Shown here one piece after another: positions 34,480-46,529 of a stretch of 64,000 bases of DNA. Below the pieces are notes generated by a model. That model was not told the DNA's origin. It saw only the letters and a program-made list of their open reading frames with translations, and did no database searches. The DNA is from Dasypus novemcinctus (lineage: Eukaryota; Chordata; Mammalia; Cingulata; Dasypodidae), in assembly GCF_030445035.2 (NCBI RefSeq), contig NC_080694.1:73299147-73363146 (forward strand), written 5' to 3'. Within the stretch, counting starts at the first letter, position 1. Every line of letters starts with the position of its first letter. A program made the translations under genes and the position numbers.

Positions 34480-35040
34480 TCAAGGCAGCTACCAAAGTAC
34501 TCAGCACTGGGGCATCTCCACGTTGCTCAGATGGGCTTGACTTGGCCAAGGGACAGATGCCAAAGCAAGTTGCTCTGCTGCTTCAGCATGACTGTTCTTG
34601 CCCTCCCATCAACTGTCCCCCTCATTTCAACCCCAGAGAAATCAGAAACAACCTAGAAAATGTGGAAGATGTATAAAATTGTGAATCTGGTAAATTCAAA
34701 AAGTGTGAAAATGGCCCGTACATCCCCTGGAATAGGCCTGAAATGGATGTGGAGAGAAGCTGACCTTTGCATAAAGTTCAGTATTCTGGATTATTACCTC
34801 AGGTTTTGTATATTAAATAATAAAGATACACCAATCTTGTGACTAACAGTGATTGTAGGACTTTTATTAATTATGAGTGAAAGGTTAATAATGGAGTACT
34901 CCCAACAGGGGAAATATCAATTCTACAGAATAAGTTTAAATGGGAAATAGGACCAAAAATTGCAATGTTTGAATCATAGTTATTTAACATAACAGTAGAA
35001 ATAATTGCAATAATAAAGAGAAAATATCACTTAGGGTTAA
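34480..35040. other. Unassigned stretch
   Basis: The part 34490-34650 is less AT-rich than its surroundings and could be a remnant of an old repeat or retrocopy. I do not recognise it, and no long frame covers it. Confidence 0.4.
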
Positions 35041-35044
35041 CATG

Positions 35045-35240
35045 TAAGGCACAGTACCTTTTTAAAAGGGTATCTCATTTATTCTTCTCAATAACACTCC
35101 AAAGTAGGATTTATTATTATTATTCCACTACTATAAATGAAGAATTTGGGGTAGAGAGAGATAAGTAGTTTTTTTCCAAGATATACATAGCTATTAGAGT
35201 GGAGAGCTGAGCTATGATTCCAGAAAGTCTGGCTCCAGAC
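35045..35240 (+). repeat. MIR SINE
   Basis: 'tctcatttattcttctcaataacactcc', 'aatgaagaatttggggtagagagag', 'tagctattagagtggagagctgagctatgattcc' and 'tctggctccaga' follow the MIR consensus order (core, then GAGCTGGGATTC, then CTGACTCCAGA). Confidence 0.75.
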
Positions 35241-35244
35241 TTTA

Positions 35245-36030
35245 TAATTTTAACATTAACCCTACCCCTAATTTTCCTAAACTTAAATCTAATCATAACC
35301 CCAGGCCTTACTCTATCCTAACACTTTAAAATGGAAGGAGAAATTGATCAAAGATTGGAAAAGCAGTTACATGTGGATTTAATATTTAAAAAACAAGATA
35401 CCTGACTGAAAATATTAATTTTGGGTGATGAGAGGGAGAGAAAGAGACACGGAGAAGTTTCTACAATTAGTCTACGAAGTTTAACACATTATAATAAACA
35501 GAGCAACATAGACAAGGAATGAAAGAAGAACCTATGCAAATAAGTGTGTATTTTCTCCCCAAGCCCAATTTATCCATGTTCATTAAATATAATTTTCACA
35601 AGCAATTAGTGCATGTTAGGCAAAACTTAGGTGACAATCAGTAATAGTATGCAACAATTTTCTAACACCATGCCTGCACAGATTATTTAAAAAGTCACTG
35701 TAGAAATCAAGTAGAATTTCATTTGATGCTTTTAAACAGAAAAAGTTTATAGTAAAGTTGAACACATTCAGATGGCCCTGAATTTATAAAATGAAATGAA
35801 AGCTGCAGAATTCTCATTCTGAATATCTATAATATAAAATTAAAAATTGTTACTATTTTATTGTTGTAATTACAATGTCCACCCTGGAAAGTTCAAATTG
35901 CCTGACATTTTGGAATCCAGTACAGTTATTTTGAGAAACCAGGTCCAAACAGGACTTTGTGTTGAAGATAGTAAATGCTCTATTTGTGGAGGAGAGGGTA
36001 AGAGAAGAGAACATGAAAACTGCAACAAAG
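35245..36030. other. Unassigned AT-rich stretch
   Basis: Nothing recognisable on either strand. Confidence 0.5.
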
Positions 36031-36034
36031 CCAG

Positions 36035-38850
36035 ATCTCCAGAATAGTGGTGTGAGGAGCTCAAGGAAACTTCTCACCCAGAAAGACATCTATTAAATGG
36101 CTCAACATTGACAAAGACCATCATTCAGAGTTTCCAGAGACTGATCTGGGGGCTTACAAATTGGGAAGCATTTATGCAATAAAATATAAGGAAAATTGTT
36201 AAAAAACAAAAACAAAAACACCAGAAGGCTGTGACAGTCAAGATAAGGACCACACCCATTCCCTCACTGTCCTTCCTCATGGAAGAGATGATCCAGCAAG
36301 ATGAGCAGCTGAGTGGCAGCTTCCATCTCTCCCAGTTCCCTGGCATTGAAGAGCTATTCTGGGTTGACAGTCAGTGAACATGGGAAAATCGCATTTTTCA
36401 CAGCTCCATGTTACACAAAGTCTGCATCAGACAAGTAGCAGCAACTGGGTGGTGGCACTTGTTCCCCATCTCCAACTCCCATTGTGTAGGGAGGATCTGG
36501 GTGGGGCAGCTGGTGAAGAGCACGATCCCCCTTTCCCACACAGATCTGTCGTAAATAAAACCTGATTTAGAGGGAGTGGCAGCAAAATCATAGTTCCAGT
36601 TCCACAGCTGCCTGGGGTAGAAGAGCTACTCTGGGAGATTCAGCAGCTGGTGAGATTGACATGTTCCATGTTACAGGAGATCTAAATTGAGTGATGACAG
36701 CAACTTGACAAAGGCATCATTTGACACACACATACCCACACAGCTCCTCCTCTGCAGGTATGATCCAAATGGGACAGCAAGTGAAGAGTAAATTCCCCCC
36801 ACCCTCAGCTCCTGCAGGCTCTATAACACAGAGGATATTCCCAGAGGAAGGTTAGGGCAAGCCTCAAAAACTGGCAACACCGTGTCCCTGCCAAAGCATC
36901 CAGCATTATTCGAAACACACTGTAGACCATACTGAGCAATTTATGCTGCCAATGAATTCTTGAAATCAATATACAGATCAGTTAGCAATTAGTGGAGACT
37001 AATACCTGTATGTGATACCAATAAGTCAGGCCAGCCAGAAGCTTGCCAGGAAGGGCAGAGAAAGAGACAAAGAGAGCCTGGCCAAAATCTAAGTTTTCTC
37101 AAACTATTCAAAAATTTGAAAAGGGAGGAATACTTCCCAACTCATTCTGTATGGGCAGCTTTTCCCTAATACCAAAGCCAGAAAGGACATAGCAAGGAAA
37201 GAAAGCTGCAGATGAATGGCCTTTATGAATATAGATTTTTAAATCTTCAATAAAATGCTAGCACACTGAACCCAAGAACACTTTAAAAGTATTAAGCACT
37301 ATGACCAAGTGAGAGTTATCCCAGGAATACAAGGGTGGTTGACTATAAGGAAATCAGTCAATGTAATATACCACAATTACAGAATGAAAGGGAAACAGCA
37401 CATGATTCCTCAAATGATGCAGAAAGGGCATCTGAAAAAAGGCAGTGTTCTTTTTTTATAAAACACTCAGAAAACTAGGAATAGAAGGAAACTTCCTTAA
37501 CATGATAAGTACATATGTCTTAGATTGCCATGCTGCTATGACAAATACCACCCAACGGGCTGGCCTAAACAACAAGAATTTATTGGCTTACAGGTCTTGA
37601 GACCAGAAGTCTCAAATCAAGGTATAGGCAAAGGCATGCTTTCTCCCAGGTTCAGCACCTTTCTGGTGATAGCAGTTCTCCAACACAGGGTGATGTCCTT
37701 GGTTTCCTCTTATGTGGTTTCTTAGGAATCACTCAGTCTGAATTTCTTCTGCTTATGAGGATCTCAAATAATAGAGATTATGGTCCATCCTGATTCAGTC
37801 GGGCCATTCTTAATTAGGATCTTAGAAGACCCTACTCACAAATGAGTCAACACCTTAAACATCTAAAAGGAGTCCTACGTACAAATGGGCTCACAGTAAC
37901 AGGGACATGAATAAAGATTATGAACATGTCTTTCATTGGGATACATAATTCTATCTACCATAGCATAGATGAAATACCCACAGCTAGCATCATACTCAAT
38001 GGTGACAGACGGAAAACTTTCCCACTAGGGTCAGGACCAAGACAAGGATGACTACGTTCACCACTGCTATTTAATATCATATAGGAAGTTCTAGCTAGAA
38101 CAATTGGGAAAGAAAAAATTAAAGGAATCCAAATTGTAGATAAAGAAGTAAAACTATCTGTACTCACAGAGGACATGAGCCTATAGATAGAAAATATCAT
38201 AGAATCCACAAGAAAACTACTAGAACTAATAAATGAATTCATCAGAAGTTATTGGGTACAAGATCCATACTCAAATATCAATTGTGTTTCTATACACCAA
38301 TAATGAACAAATTGAAAAAGAAAACCAAAAAAAATTCCATTTGCAAAACTAGTTTAAAGAATAAAATGTCTAAGAACAAATTTAACCAAGGAAGTGAAAA
38401 TCTTTGACATTGAAATCTAAGAAACTTTTCTTAAAGAAATTAAATAAAATCTAAATAAATGGAAATACCTCCTAGGTTTATGGATTGGAAGACTTAATGT
38501 TGTTAAAATGTCAATACTGCACAATGTTATTTACATATTCATTAAAATCCCTACCAAAGCCAGTTATCAAATCCATTTGGAATAATGAAGGGCCCAGAAT
38601 AGCTAAAACCATCTTCTAAAAGAATAATAAAGTTGGAAGTCTCACACTTTCCCAATTTCAAAACTTACTATGATGTCACAGTAATCAAAAGAGTGAGGTA
38701 TTGTCTTAAGAATAGACAAACAGAACAATGGAATAGAATTGAGATTTTAGAAGTAAGTCCAAATATCTATGGTCAAATGATTTTTGACAAGAATGTCAAG
38801 TCTATTCAATGGGTAAATGAGATTCTATTCTTAAAATGACACTAGGAAAA
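36035..38850 (+). mobile_element. Old L1: 5' UTR-like part joined to ORF2 RT part
   Basis: 36035-37090 resembles an old L1 5' region (repeated 'gggcagctggtgaagagca', 'gctactctgggagattcagcagctgg' type phrases). From 37095 the sequence reads as ORF2 reverse transcriptase ('gaatacttcccaactcattctg', 'aagtgagagttatcccaggaatacaagg', 'ctgctatttaatatcat'). ORF1 and the endonuclease half are missing, so the copy is internally deleted. Many stops and indels show age. A MaLR-like LTR interrupts it at 37516. Confidence 0.7.
37516..37965 (-). mobile_element. MaLR-like LTR (ERVL-MaLR), inserted in the old L1
   Basis: The plus strand reads TGTCTTAGATTGCCATGCTG, then 'caaataccacccaacgggctggcctaaacaacaagaatttattggcttacagg'. 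That is the reverse complement of a MaLR-type LTR 3' end (AATAAATT, then GTGGTA...GCAGC). It ends ACCATAGCA. The L1 ORF2 sequence continues on both sides. It is an ancient solo LTR fossil; no clean target duplication is visible. Confidence 0.6.
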
Positions 38851-38884
38851 CTGGGTATTTATTTGGGGTAGGAGCTTACAGATA

Positions 38885-39555
38885 CTAGGCCATAAAGCAT
38901 AAGTTACTTCCCTCACCAAAGTCTATTTTCACTTGTTGGAGCAAGATGGCTGCTGATGTCTGTGAGGGCTCAGGCTTGCTGTGGTCCTCCCTTCCTGGGG
39001 CTTGTTTCTCTTTCCTTTGTGTGCTTACTTCCTGGGGCTCCAGTTTAAGGCTTCAGCATCAAACTCCAGCATCAAAACTCCAACATCAAAAATCCTTAAC
39101 TCTGTCCTTTGCCATGCCCTTTATCTGTGAGTCCCCACCCACCAAATGCCCTACTTGCACAAGAGGTTTACATAATTACTTAATCAAGTAAACCAATAAA
39201 TCCCAACATCAACAACAGGCAATTTTCTCAATGGAAGCTTCCTCCAGATTTGCTAGTAATGACTAATACTGGGAATCAGGTCTCCAGGGTCAAGAAGGAT
39301 TCCTTTTGCAGCCCAGTCTTTCTGGTCCAACGTGACATGACAACTGATAATGCCCAGCTCCCAAGCTTCATCATTTGTACCTTCTCACATGATCTCACCC
39401 ATGGAGGAAAAGGCCCTGGGCCCTAGGGTCAATGGTTACCACTCATGGAGTGGCTATTACAGAAGTCCACAGGTAAGAGTGGAAGGGGTCATTTGGAAAA
39501 TTGACTAATGGACTCAGAATTCAGTGTACCAAAGAAAGTATAAGTTCTGCACTTT
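38885..39555. other. Unassigned stretch
   Basis: Part of it ('aagatggctgctgatgtctgtgagg', several 'catcaaaactcc' runs, 39040-39090) has the feel of an old interspersed repeat, but I cannot name it. No gene seen. Confidence 0.4.
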
Positions 39556-39572
39556 GGAAACTAGATAACTTT

Positions 39573-40542
39573 TTTTTTAATTATTTATTTATTTTTAAAA
39601 ATTACATTCAAAAAATATGAGGTCCCATTTAACCGCACCGCCCCCACCCCCCACTCCCCCCACGGCAACACTTGCTCCCATCATCGTGATACATCCATTG
39701 CACCTGGTAAGAACATCTCTGAGCATCACTGCACCCCACAGTCAATGATCCACATCATAGCCCACACTCTCCCATGTTCCATCCAGTGGGCCCTGGGGGG
39801 ATCTACAATGTCCCGTAATTGTCCATGAAACACCACCCAGGACAACTCGATGTCCCGAAACCGGCTCCACATCTCGTCTCTTCCTCCCATTCCCCAAACC
39901 TAGCAGCCACCATGGCTACCCTTCCCATACCCATTCCACATTTTCTCTGTGGACATTGGATTAGTTGTGTCCATTGCACATCTATATCAAGTGGGGGCTT
40001 AGATTCCATATGGATACTGGATGCACTCCTCCTGCTTTCAGTTGTAGACACTCTAGGCTCCATGGTGTGGTGGTTGACCTTCTTCAACTTGATGTTAGCT
40101 GAGTGGGGTAAGTCCAATAAATCAAAGTGTAGGAGCTGAAGTCTGTTGAGGCTCTGGGCCTGGGTGTCATATTATCAGTCCAGAGATTCAAATCCCCTAA
40201 ATATATCTTAAACCCCAGCACCTATTACAATTCCAATAAAGTAGCATGGAAGTCTTGTGAAAAGAGATCCCCTCTGAGTCCAATTCCATCACGCAGAAAC
40301 ACAGGCTCCAAAGAAGGGCCATCTGCCATGGCAGTGAACCCCATCTGCCATGACCATAGAACCCGTGGGTCTCTTTATCCCTCAGAAGAACCAATACCTG
40401 GGGTTGTATCTACTTTATCTGTCTCTCAGACTCTGCTCAGTTGTGCATAAGGGCATTCCTTCTGACAACCTCCAGACTCTTTTTTAGAGACTCATAGCCT
40501 TATAATCTCATTTCTCCTTTCCATTTCCCCCTTACATTAGGT
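39573..40542 (-). mobile_element. 5'-truncated L1 3' UTR insertion with perfect 17-bp TSD
   Basis: A T-run, 'aaaaaatatgaggtcccattt' and then the L1 3' UTR in reverse complement, ending 'tttcccccttacattaggt'. GGAAACTAGATAACTTT occurs at 39556-39572 and 40543-40559. It matches the young L1's 3' UTR more closely than the other fragments do ('cattggattagttgtgtccattgcaca' against 63840-63890 in reverse), so it is a recent insertion of that family. Confidence 0.92.
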
Positions 40543-40769
40543 GGAAACTAGATAACTTTGAAAGGCTACTTCCAAAGCAGCGTGTAAACCATTCCAGTTA
40601 TGGAAAAATATCTTGCATGGTAAAACTGCTGCTAGATACTCATGTGGAAGTATTTAATAGCAAGTTAAACATTTGTGTCTGGAGTTTAGGAAAGAGTTGG
40701 CATTGAAGATAAATTTTGGAGTTATTTCTTTCTAGATTTTTAAAGCATGGAACTGGAAGATAGAGAAGA

Positions 40770-41170
40770 GGTCCAAAGGCAGGTGACAAAAAGGAAGAGG
40801 ACCCAGCAAAGGAGACTGGAAAGGACTGCAGGTGAGAGCACTGAACTCAGGAGTAGGGTAGGCATCCTTCAAGCCAGACAAAGAAAGTGTGGGAAGGAAG
40901 GAAGGAGGATCAACCATGTTAAATCTCCTTGAGAGGTCAAGTAACTTAACAAATGAAAACTGAACTTTAATATTCACAAGAGTGGTTTCAGAAGAATGAT
41001 AAAAGCGAAAACTTGACTGGAGTGGGTTCAAGAAAGAATGGAATTTAGAACAATGAGCTTGGAAAATAGCAAACCATGAATAATGGAGACAATGATCTTC
41101 TTGAAGAATTGTGCCATAAAGGGAAAGTGGGGCAGTTACTAGGAAAGGCTGTGGAGACACACTAGGATAT
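40770..41170 (-). mobile_element. L2 (CR1 clade) reverse-transcriptase fragment
   Basis: An open stretch on the minus strand (40732-41160) reads SFLNPLQSSFRFYHSSETTL then VKLLDLSRRFNMVD. These align to the recalled L2 RT motifs LLNPLQSGFRPHHSTETAL and VLLDLSAAFDTVDH. This is an ancient LINE fossil, and the openness of the frame is chance. Confidence 0.65.
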
Positions 41171-41558
41171 TAGGATATGATCCCCTTAGGCTGAAATTTT
41201 AGAGATGGAGAGAGAAACCTCACAACCCCAAGAGGCTGAAATATTTCTCAGTACTGAGCTGCATTTGGCCTGAGAGCTAAATGAATAAGCTGGAGGTGGA
41301 CAGAATAACAATCAGAGTACTCAACCAAAATATCAAGAAGATACAACCTCGGAGAAGATGCAGAAAATGTGAGTGGTATGGCCCTGACTGAGCTAAAAGA
41401 AGTTTTGTTCTGAAGAGATAAAGGAGTAGGAGAAGTTTTAATCTTGTAGGAGGTGCAGAATTCTCAAGTTTCCTAATAAAAAGGAAGGGAAATGGAAAAG
41501 TGGGAAAGAAAAGGAAGAGTGGCAGAGCTATGGTTGATAGGATGCCCTATATTTTGAA
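41170..41558. other. Unassigned stretch
   Basis: Purine-rich, gene-free; possibly more of the L2 remnant. Confidence 0.4.
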
Positions 41559-41559
41559 T

Positions 41560-41735
41560 TCTACTCAGCAAACAAGGAGTATCAGCATCACCTGCCAGCG
41601 TGTTAGAAATGCAAATTCTCCTGTCCCACCTCAGACCTACTACATCAGAATCTCTGGCATGGAGCCCAGAAATCTGTGGTTTAACTAGCTCTCCAGGTGA
41701 TTGTTATGTACTCTGAAGTTTGAAAAGCACTATTG
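41560..41735 (-). mobile_element. MER5-like DNA transposon fragment (hAT-Charlie)
   Basis: 'agtatcagcatcacctgcc', 'ttagaaatgcaaattctc', 'ctactacatcagaatctctgg' and 'gtttgaaaagcacta' are the reverse complement of the MER5A order (CTTTGAGAACCACTG at the end, GAATTTGCATTTCTAA in the body). It is a non-autonomous relic. Confidence 0.7.
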
Positions 41736-42169
41736 CCAAGTATTCAGAGATGTTCTGCATGAAGAGGGAAAAGGTTATGTTCCTTTATCCTAAATGTTAT
41801 CCATTGGAGCATCTGAAGATTGCTAGAAACAAGGAGGTAGACAGTACTTACATTATAAGAGAAAAGCACAGTATGCCTGTTAAAAGATCCATTATGAGAC
41901 TTGGGTTGTAGACTCTGCAGGTTGAAAGGGATATTGATCATCTACTCCACTCACAGCAGTCGGAGCAGAGTAAGTATTTTCTCAGGGGTAATCAATTATT
42001 TCCAATTAGCATAACAGGACCCAGCTTTTCATGGTGGTTGACCTGAAGGGCATGTTCACACGCACACAATAGATATCCTCATTATTAGAAATCAGTCGTT
42101 TGAACAATAACCCTTGGGACAGAATGGCTGGTGTTATAATGAATTTTTCTAAGAGAGCATGTTGTGTCC

Positions 42170-42515
42170 CAGGTCGATGTGAGCTCTAGCAGGCATGTGG
42201 GCATGAGCAGCCCCCTGAGAAGAAGGACAAGGTGGTGGTCTTCCTGAAGTGCTCCCTGAAGCAGCCCCAGTGTGGCCTCACCAATGCCATGGTGCAGATC
42301 CTGGGTTGCATGGCCTCCATGACCACGTGGCCTGCAACTTGCTGGATAACCCATGCTCCAGAAAGTTATTAAGAGTATTCCAATAAGCAACCATCCCACA
42401 GCTGGGCCTCAACAGCAAGTTTGTGGGCAACTATAACACTCTTCTGCAGATGCACCTGGTGGAAGAACTGGAAAATCTGGGGATCCGTTCCATCCTTTCT
42501 GACAAGGGATTCTTC
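42170..42515 (+). pseudogene. GLRX5: GLRX5 processed pseudogene
   Basis: The frame starting near 42208 reads [20 protein letters not shown] then [12 protein letters not shown], matching glutaredoxin-5 ([28 protein letters not shown]), the mitochondrial monothiol glutaredoxin for Fe-S cluster transfer. In another frame it continues with IPQLGLNSKFVG and LLQMHLVEELENLGIRSIL (parent: [36 protein letters not shown]). It is intronless, lacks the N-terminal targeting region and has at least one frameshift and one stop. The CGFS active-site motif has become CGLT. Dead retrocopy. Confidence 0.85.
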
Positions 42516-42519
42516 ACCT

Positions 42520-43388
42520 TTTTGTTCCAAGGGCCTCTTAGCCAGTCAGGTAAAAAACATGGACCCCTTACGAAGTCCACACTACACTGTGTATCATTTA
42601 ATAAATATACCATACCTGCACCAACACATCCCACAAGAATAATGTTTTTTTAACTTCAATTCAAGCTCATGGATCCCTTGTTAAGAAGCCCTGACCTAGA
42701 GGAAGAGAAAGGAGACTCAAAGTGAAGGGGGCACAGGTCCTTACCAAGCAGAATCTCCTGCTGTCAGGAGAGGAAGAGGTTGGTATCAAAGACTCATGGC
42801 CAGAAACACCTCATCAGATTTGGGTTTTATCACTAAGGCAGCAACTGCTTGCACTACTCCTCAGGTCTATGAGCAGTTGGGGGTTTTAGTTTATCTAGTA
42901 CTTGGGCTAAGGATATTCTATAAAGGATTATAACCAGTGACTGTAATAAATCAATGTTGTCCTAGAAAACTAGGGAATAAAACTAGGGGCTTTTGAGTCA
43001 TTATCATTCATCGCTTCTCAACAAGTCAGTCAATCTACAAAGATATTATATTCTCCCTCCCCAATTTTGTAACTTTTTCTGTTAAGGAAATGATGGGCAA
43101 GGAGGAAAATGTTATAATGTTAACATAAACTTACAAATTGGGGGGGAAAGAAAACATGGTTCTTATTCTCAAGGAATTCATATGATGGAGAATAGACAAC
43201 TTAATTATGCAGGAAACATTAGAAAACACCTTCAGAGAGTATCCAAGCTAAAAGGCTTGGTCACTCTACATATTTAGGAAGATATAAAATACGAGGTGTT
43301 GAATGTTCATGGAGAGCTTCATGGTGGGGCAGGGGTAAAATATTAACTGAGCCCTGCTGAGGAGAGGAAGCAGGCCGAGGTATGGTTA
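42520..43388. other. Unassigned stretch
   Basis: 42640-42700 resembles an old repeat ('agctcatggatcccttgttaagaagccctgac') that I cannot name. No gene. Confidence 0.4.
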
Positions 43389-43393
43389 ACCTC

Positions 43394-43749
43394 TGTGGCC
43401 AGCCTGGGGCAGCTGTAAGGTGCCACAGCTGCCCAGGAGGGGTGGCGGGAATGGGTGACTACGCCCTCACATTGCCCCCGGCTATGCCCCCTCGCCGGCC
43501 CACCTCTGCCCCGTCTCCACCCACTAGTCTGCAGCGCTGCATCTCCTGGCCATATAAGAGTATTCTGCCCGTGCTCACCAATCTGCTCTCACCCCATGTT
43601 AGCCCCACCCCCGTTCCCTAGGGCTTATATTGTCAAGCACTTCCTCATTAAATCAGACCTGCGCCATCAGCCTCGTCTCCGTGTGGGTTCTTCCCCTCGT
43701 CGTTACTTGCCTGCGGCCGCTCTGCGGACTCCTCATTCAGCCAGCCGCA
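43394..43749 (+). mobile_element. GC-rich solo LTR, 356 bp, 5-bp TSD
   Basis: It begins TGTGGCCAGCC and ends CAGCCGCA. ACCTC flanks it on both sides (43389-43393 and 43750-43754). Internal order fits an LTR: TATA-like CCATATAAGAG at about 43550, an ATTAAA polyA signal at about 43648 and a downstream CT-rich U5-like part. A 5-bp duplication is typical of class III (ERVL-type) elements, but class cannot be fixed from this alone. Fossil. Confidence 0.7.
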
Positions 43750-43754
43750 ACCTC

Positions 43755-44370
43755 ACCCTGCAGGCCTGGTAATATTTGGGTGAGAAAGGAAGAGGTTTTG
43801 GGGTTGAAGTCAGCAGGAGTAAGAACGTGGAAATATAAAGAGCACTTTCATGGAACTGCAAAGTGGTCAGTGTGAGGAGAGAGGAGACTGAATGCTGGTA
43901 CATGGTAGGAAATCCTGTTCCTTAGGTAGATGAATGTAGAAGTTCTTGATACCAGGCACAGATGAGTATATGCAAGTCAATGGTAAATAAGATGCGAGAG
44001 CATTTGAAGCAAGTTAGAACATAAAGTCATACAATTTCTGGCCGATACTGACAGCATGAAACTCAGTAATTAAAGAATGGAGTCAGGAGAGCCAGTTAGC
44101 TGCTGACAAAATAACTCAGAGTGAGTAACGAGAAAAAGCCCAGAAAAGGTAACTGAAAACAGTGAGAAAGGGAGTGCAAAAGGGCATTCTGTAGGAGAAA
44201 GGATATAGCGCTTAATCTGTACTTGAGGGATAAAGGAAATGGATGAATCAACATTTCCAATCCATGTAACTGAGAGAATATCTGGAGAAAAGTTTACTTT
44301 TGAAATGCTGAAACACAAGAGGACTACGTGGGAGGACAAGATATTGCCCACTCCTGCCTTCAGTATCCAT
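43755..44370. other. Unassigned stretch
   Basis: No gene or repeat recognised. Confidence 0.5.
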
Positions 44371-44374
44371 TAAT

Positions 44375-44520
44375 TAATTTGTGTATTCATTTTGGGACAA
44401 ATACTGCCATTTACATTCCAAGAACTCAGGATACAATGGAAAGAAAAAAATATTAAATCCCTGCCATAATGTACCTTATGGCCTCGTAAGGGATACCAAC
44501 ATTAACTAAATAGCAAGTAT
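44375..44520 (+). repeat. L2-like 3' fragment
   Basis: 'aactcaggatacaatggaaag...aaatccctgccataatgtaccttatgg' follows the ancient consensus 'ggatacagcagtgaacaaaa...tccctgccctcatggagctta'. A related stretch at 44885-44945 ('gactatgtgccaagcactgagctta') is MIR/L2-like. Confidence 0.5.
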
Positions 44521-44524
44521 TTAA

Positions 44525-45190
44525 ACAAAATGTGATTACCCCCTCCATATTACAAATGAGGTAAGTTCTATGACAGCACTATAACACCTGTAAGAGGTAG
44601 GAGACAAAGAGCAATGACTTCACCAATACACCACACCATGGCAGAACATTTGTTATGGATTATGAGATAATATCATCAGGCTATTACCACCAACATAGCC
44701 TACATTTGGCATACTTTCCCTTATCCCCCATTACCTAAACAGTACATCTTTGGCATTGATGATCATATCCTTTAAAGATCACCCCATCTGCATGTGGAGA
44801 GTATTGGCCCAGGCTGGGCCTAGTTTGGGAAGTTAATTCTCCAGTCAATCAACAACAGCTTGAACCAGAGAAGTAGCTGTGTAGATGCTTAGGAGCATTT
44901 GCTGTGCTCCGACTATGTGCCAAGCACTGAGCTTAGGATGCATCCTTCAGTGGTCTAGTGATGAAACAGATTCACAAAGAAGTAGTTACACAATCCCATC
45001 AATCAACGTTTAATAAGAGCTCTTTCCCACACTTGGAGAACTCCAGCAAGCCTCTGTTGTTCCACTCAGTCTCTCATCTTTGTACCTCCTCACTTATATC
45101 ATCCTATATGAAGTCCAACAACTCTTAGTCCTCCCATTGCCATTTCAGTTTCTTTTCTCCACTCCTCAGAGGGGCAGTATAAAGGAAACC
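44525..45190. other. Intergenic stretch before an OR pseudogene
   Basis: Apart from the MIR/L2-like 'tatgtgccaagcactgag' at about 44910, nothing is recognisable. Confidence 0.4.
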
Positions 45191-45239
45191 CATTGTCAAG
45201 AGACAGGACTGAGGGAGCTGCCTGCCCCCATGTAGGTTA

Positions 45240-46118
45240 TCAAGTGAATCCTCTTCATTCTATTCCCCTTGTGCAGTACATCACAGCCCAGAGTGAGCCA
45301 CAGCAAGACCCTCAATGTCCTCCTGGGATGCCCAGTGGCCATAGCAACTGCAGCCCCTTTGGGTTCCTTGGGCTCCATGTGCTGGGCCTCCCAGGGAACT
45401 GGCTGCTTCTACTGGCTGTTGGTGCTGACCCACCTCCATGCTGCCATGTGTGTCCTCCTCAGCCACCTCCCCCTCGTGAGCCTCTGCTTCACTTCAGTCA
45501 CAAGCCCCAGAATCCTGGAGGCTTTGGGGACCAGCATTGGCTCCATCTCCTCCTCTGGATCTCAATAACAATACTTCTTTGCTGTCCTGGCTGTAGGACA
45601 AACTGCCTTTGCCGTGGCTGTGGACTTTTCTGTGCCACTGCCGTCATCTGCACTATCCACTCATGATGACTTCTTGCAGATTGGGCTGCTGGTGGGTGTG
45701 TCATGGGGAAGGGCCCATAGTTGGTTGCTATGCTGACTATCCCTCAACTCTAATCAAGAGAGTCCCCACTGCTCTGTGATCCCAGTCCCCTCTTAAGGCT
45801 TTCCTGCACTGGTGAGTCTCTGATGGGGCTTTCAGGGGCCAGCACATCCTCTGCACCATACGTCTGTGTGCCCATATTCTCCATGCTGTGATGAGGATTC
45901 CATCAGTGCAGGGGAAAAAGAAAGCCCTGGCACCATGCAGTTCCCACCCCTCCCCCCACATCCTCTCCTGCAGCACAGTCTTTGCCACCCCCTGAAGCCC
46001 CATCACGTTCTCATTTCCCCGAGGAGCTGTTTCTGCTGTTATGTATACCTTGATCCTCCTGCTCTAAATCCTCTCATTTATAGTCTGAGAAAGAAGGATA
46101 TGAAGAGTCCATTGAAAA
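45240..46118 (+). pseudogene. Degraded olfactory receptor pseudogene, family unresolved
   Basis: OR landmarks appear in order but in shifting frames: GNWLLLLAVGADP in TM1, LPLVSLCFTSVTSPRILEAL in TM2 (compare LSFVDLCFTSVTSPKML), then RIPSVQGKKKALAPC in the third intracellular loop (compare RIPSAEGRHKAFSTC) and LNPLIYSLRKKDMKSPLK in TM7. The TM3 DRY region is not readable. The pattern suggests a class II receptor, perhaps of the OR1/OR7 type. Its position between OR14- and OR11A-type pseudogenes fits an MHC-linked OR cluster. It is immediately followed by a minus-strand SINE at 46121. Clearly non-functional. Confidence 0.75.
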
Positions 46119-46120
46119 TG

Positions 46121-46529
46121 ATTTTTTTAAAAGATTTATTTTATTTCTTTCTTTCCCCTTTCCCCATGTTGTCTGCTCTGTTTCCATTCACTGTGTGTTC
46201 TTCTGCCTCTGCTTGCATTGTCAGGTAGCACCGCAAAACTGCATCTTTCAGTGCATCATCTTGCTGCACCAGGTCTGTGTGTGTGTGTGGTGCCACTCCT
46301 GGGTGGGCTGTGATTTTGGCATGTGGGGTGGTTCTCCTTAGGAGGTGCACTCCTTGCTTGTGGGGCACCCCTATGTAGGGGGTTCCCCTACAAGGCATGG
46401 CACTCCTTGCATGTGGCAGTACTGCTCAGGGGCCAGCCCACCACATGGGCTAGGAGGCCCTGGGTATTGAACCCTGGACCCTCCATATGGTAGGTGGATG
46501 CTCGATCAGTTAAGCCAGATCTGCTTCCC
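46121..46529 (-). mobile_element. DAS-like SINE, long form, minus strand
   Basis: The T-rich start and the body in reverse ('ggtgcactccttgcttgtggggcacccc', 'gcactccttgcatg') are followed by the reversed head with B box complement GGTATTGAACCCTGG and 'gatcagttaagccagatctgcttccc'. Near-duplications TGAAAATG and TGAAAAGG flank it. Confidence 0.85.

Noticed and set aside
36035-37090. Novel repeat-rich locus
   Set aside because: Best read as an old L1 5' region joined by internal deletion to ORF2 sequence.
40732-41160. 142-codon minus-strand frame that could look like a novel protein
   Set aside because: It contains diverged L2 reverse-transcriptase motifs; an ancient LINE fossil by chance free of stops.
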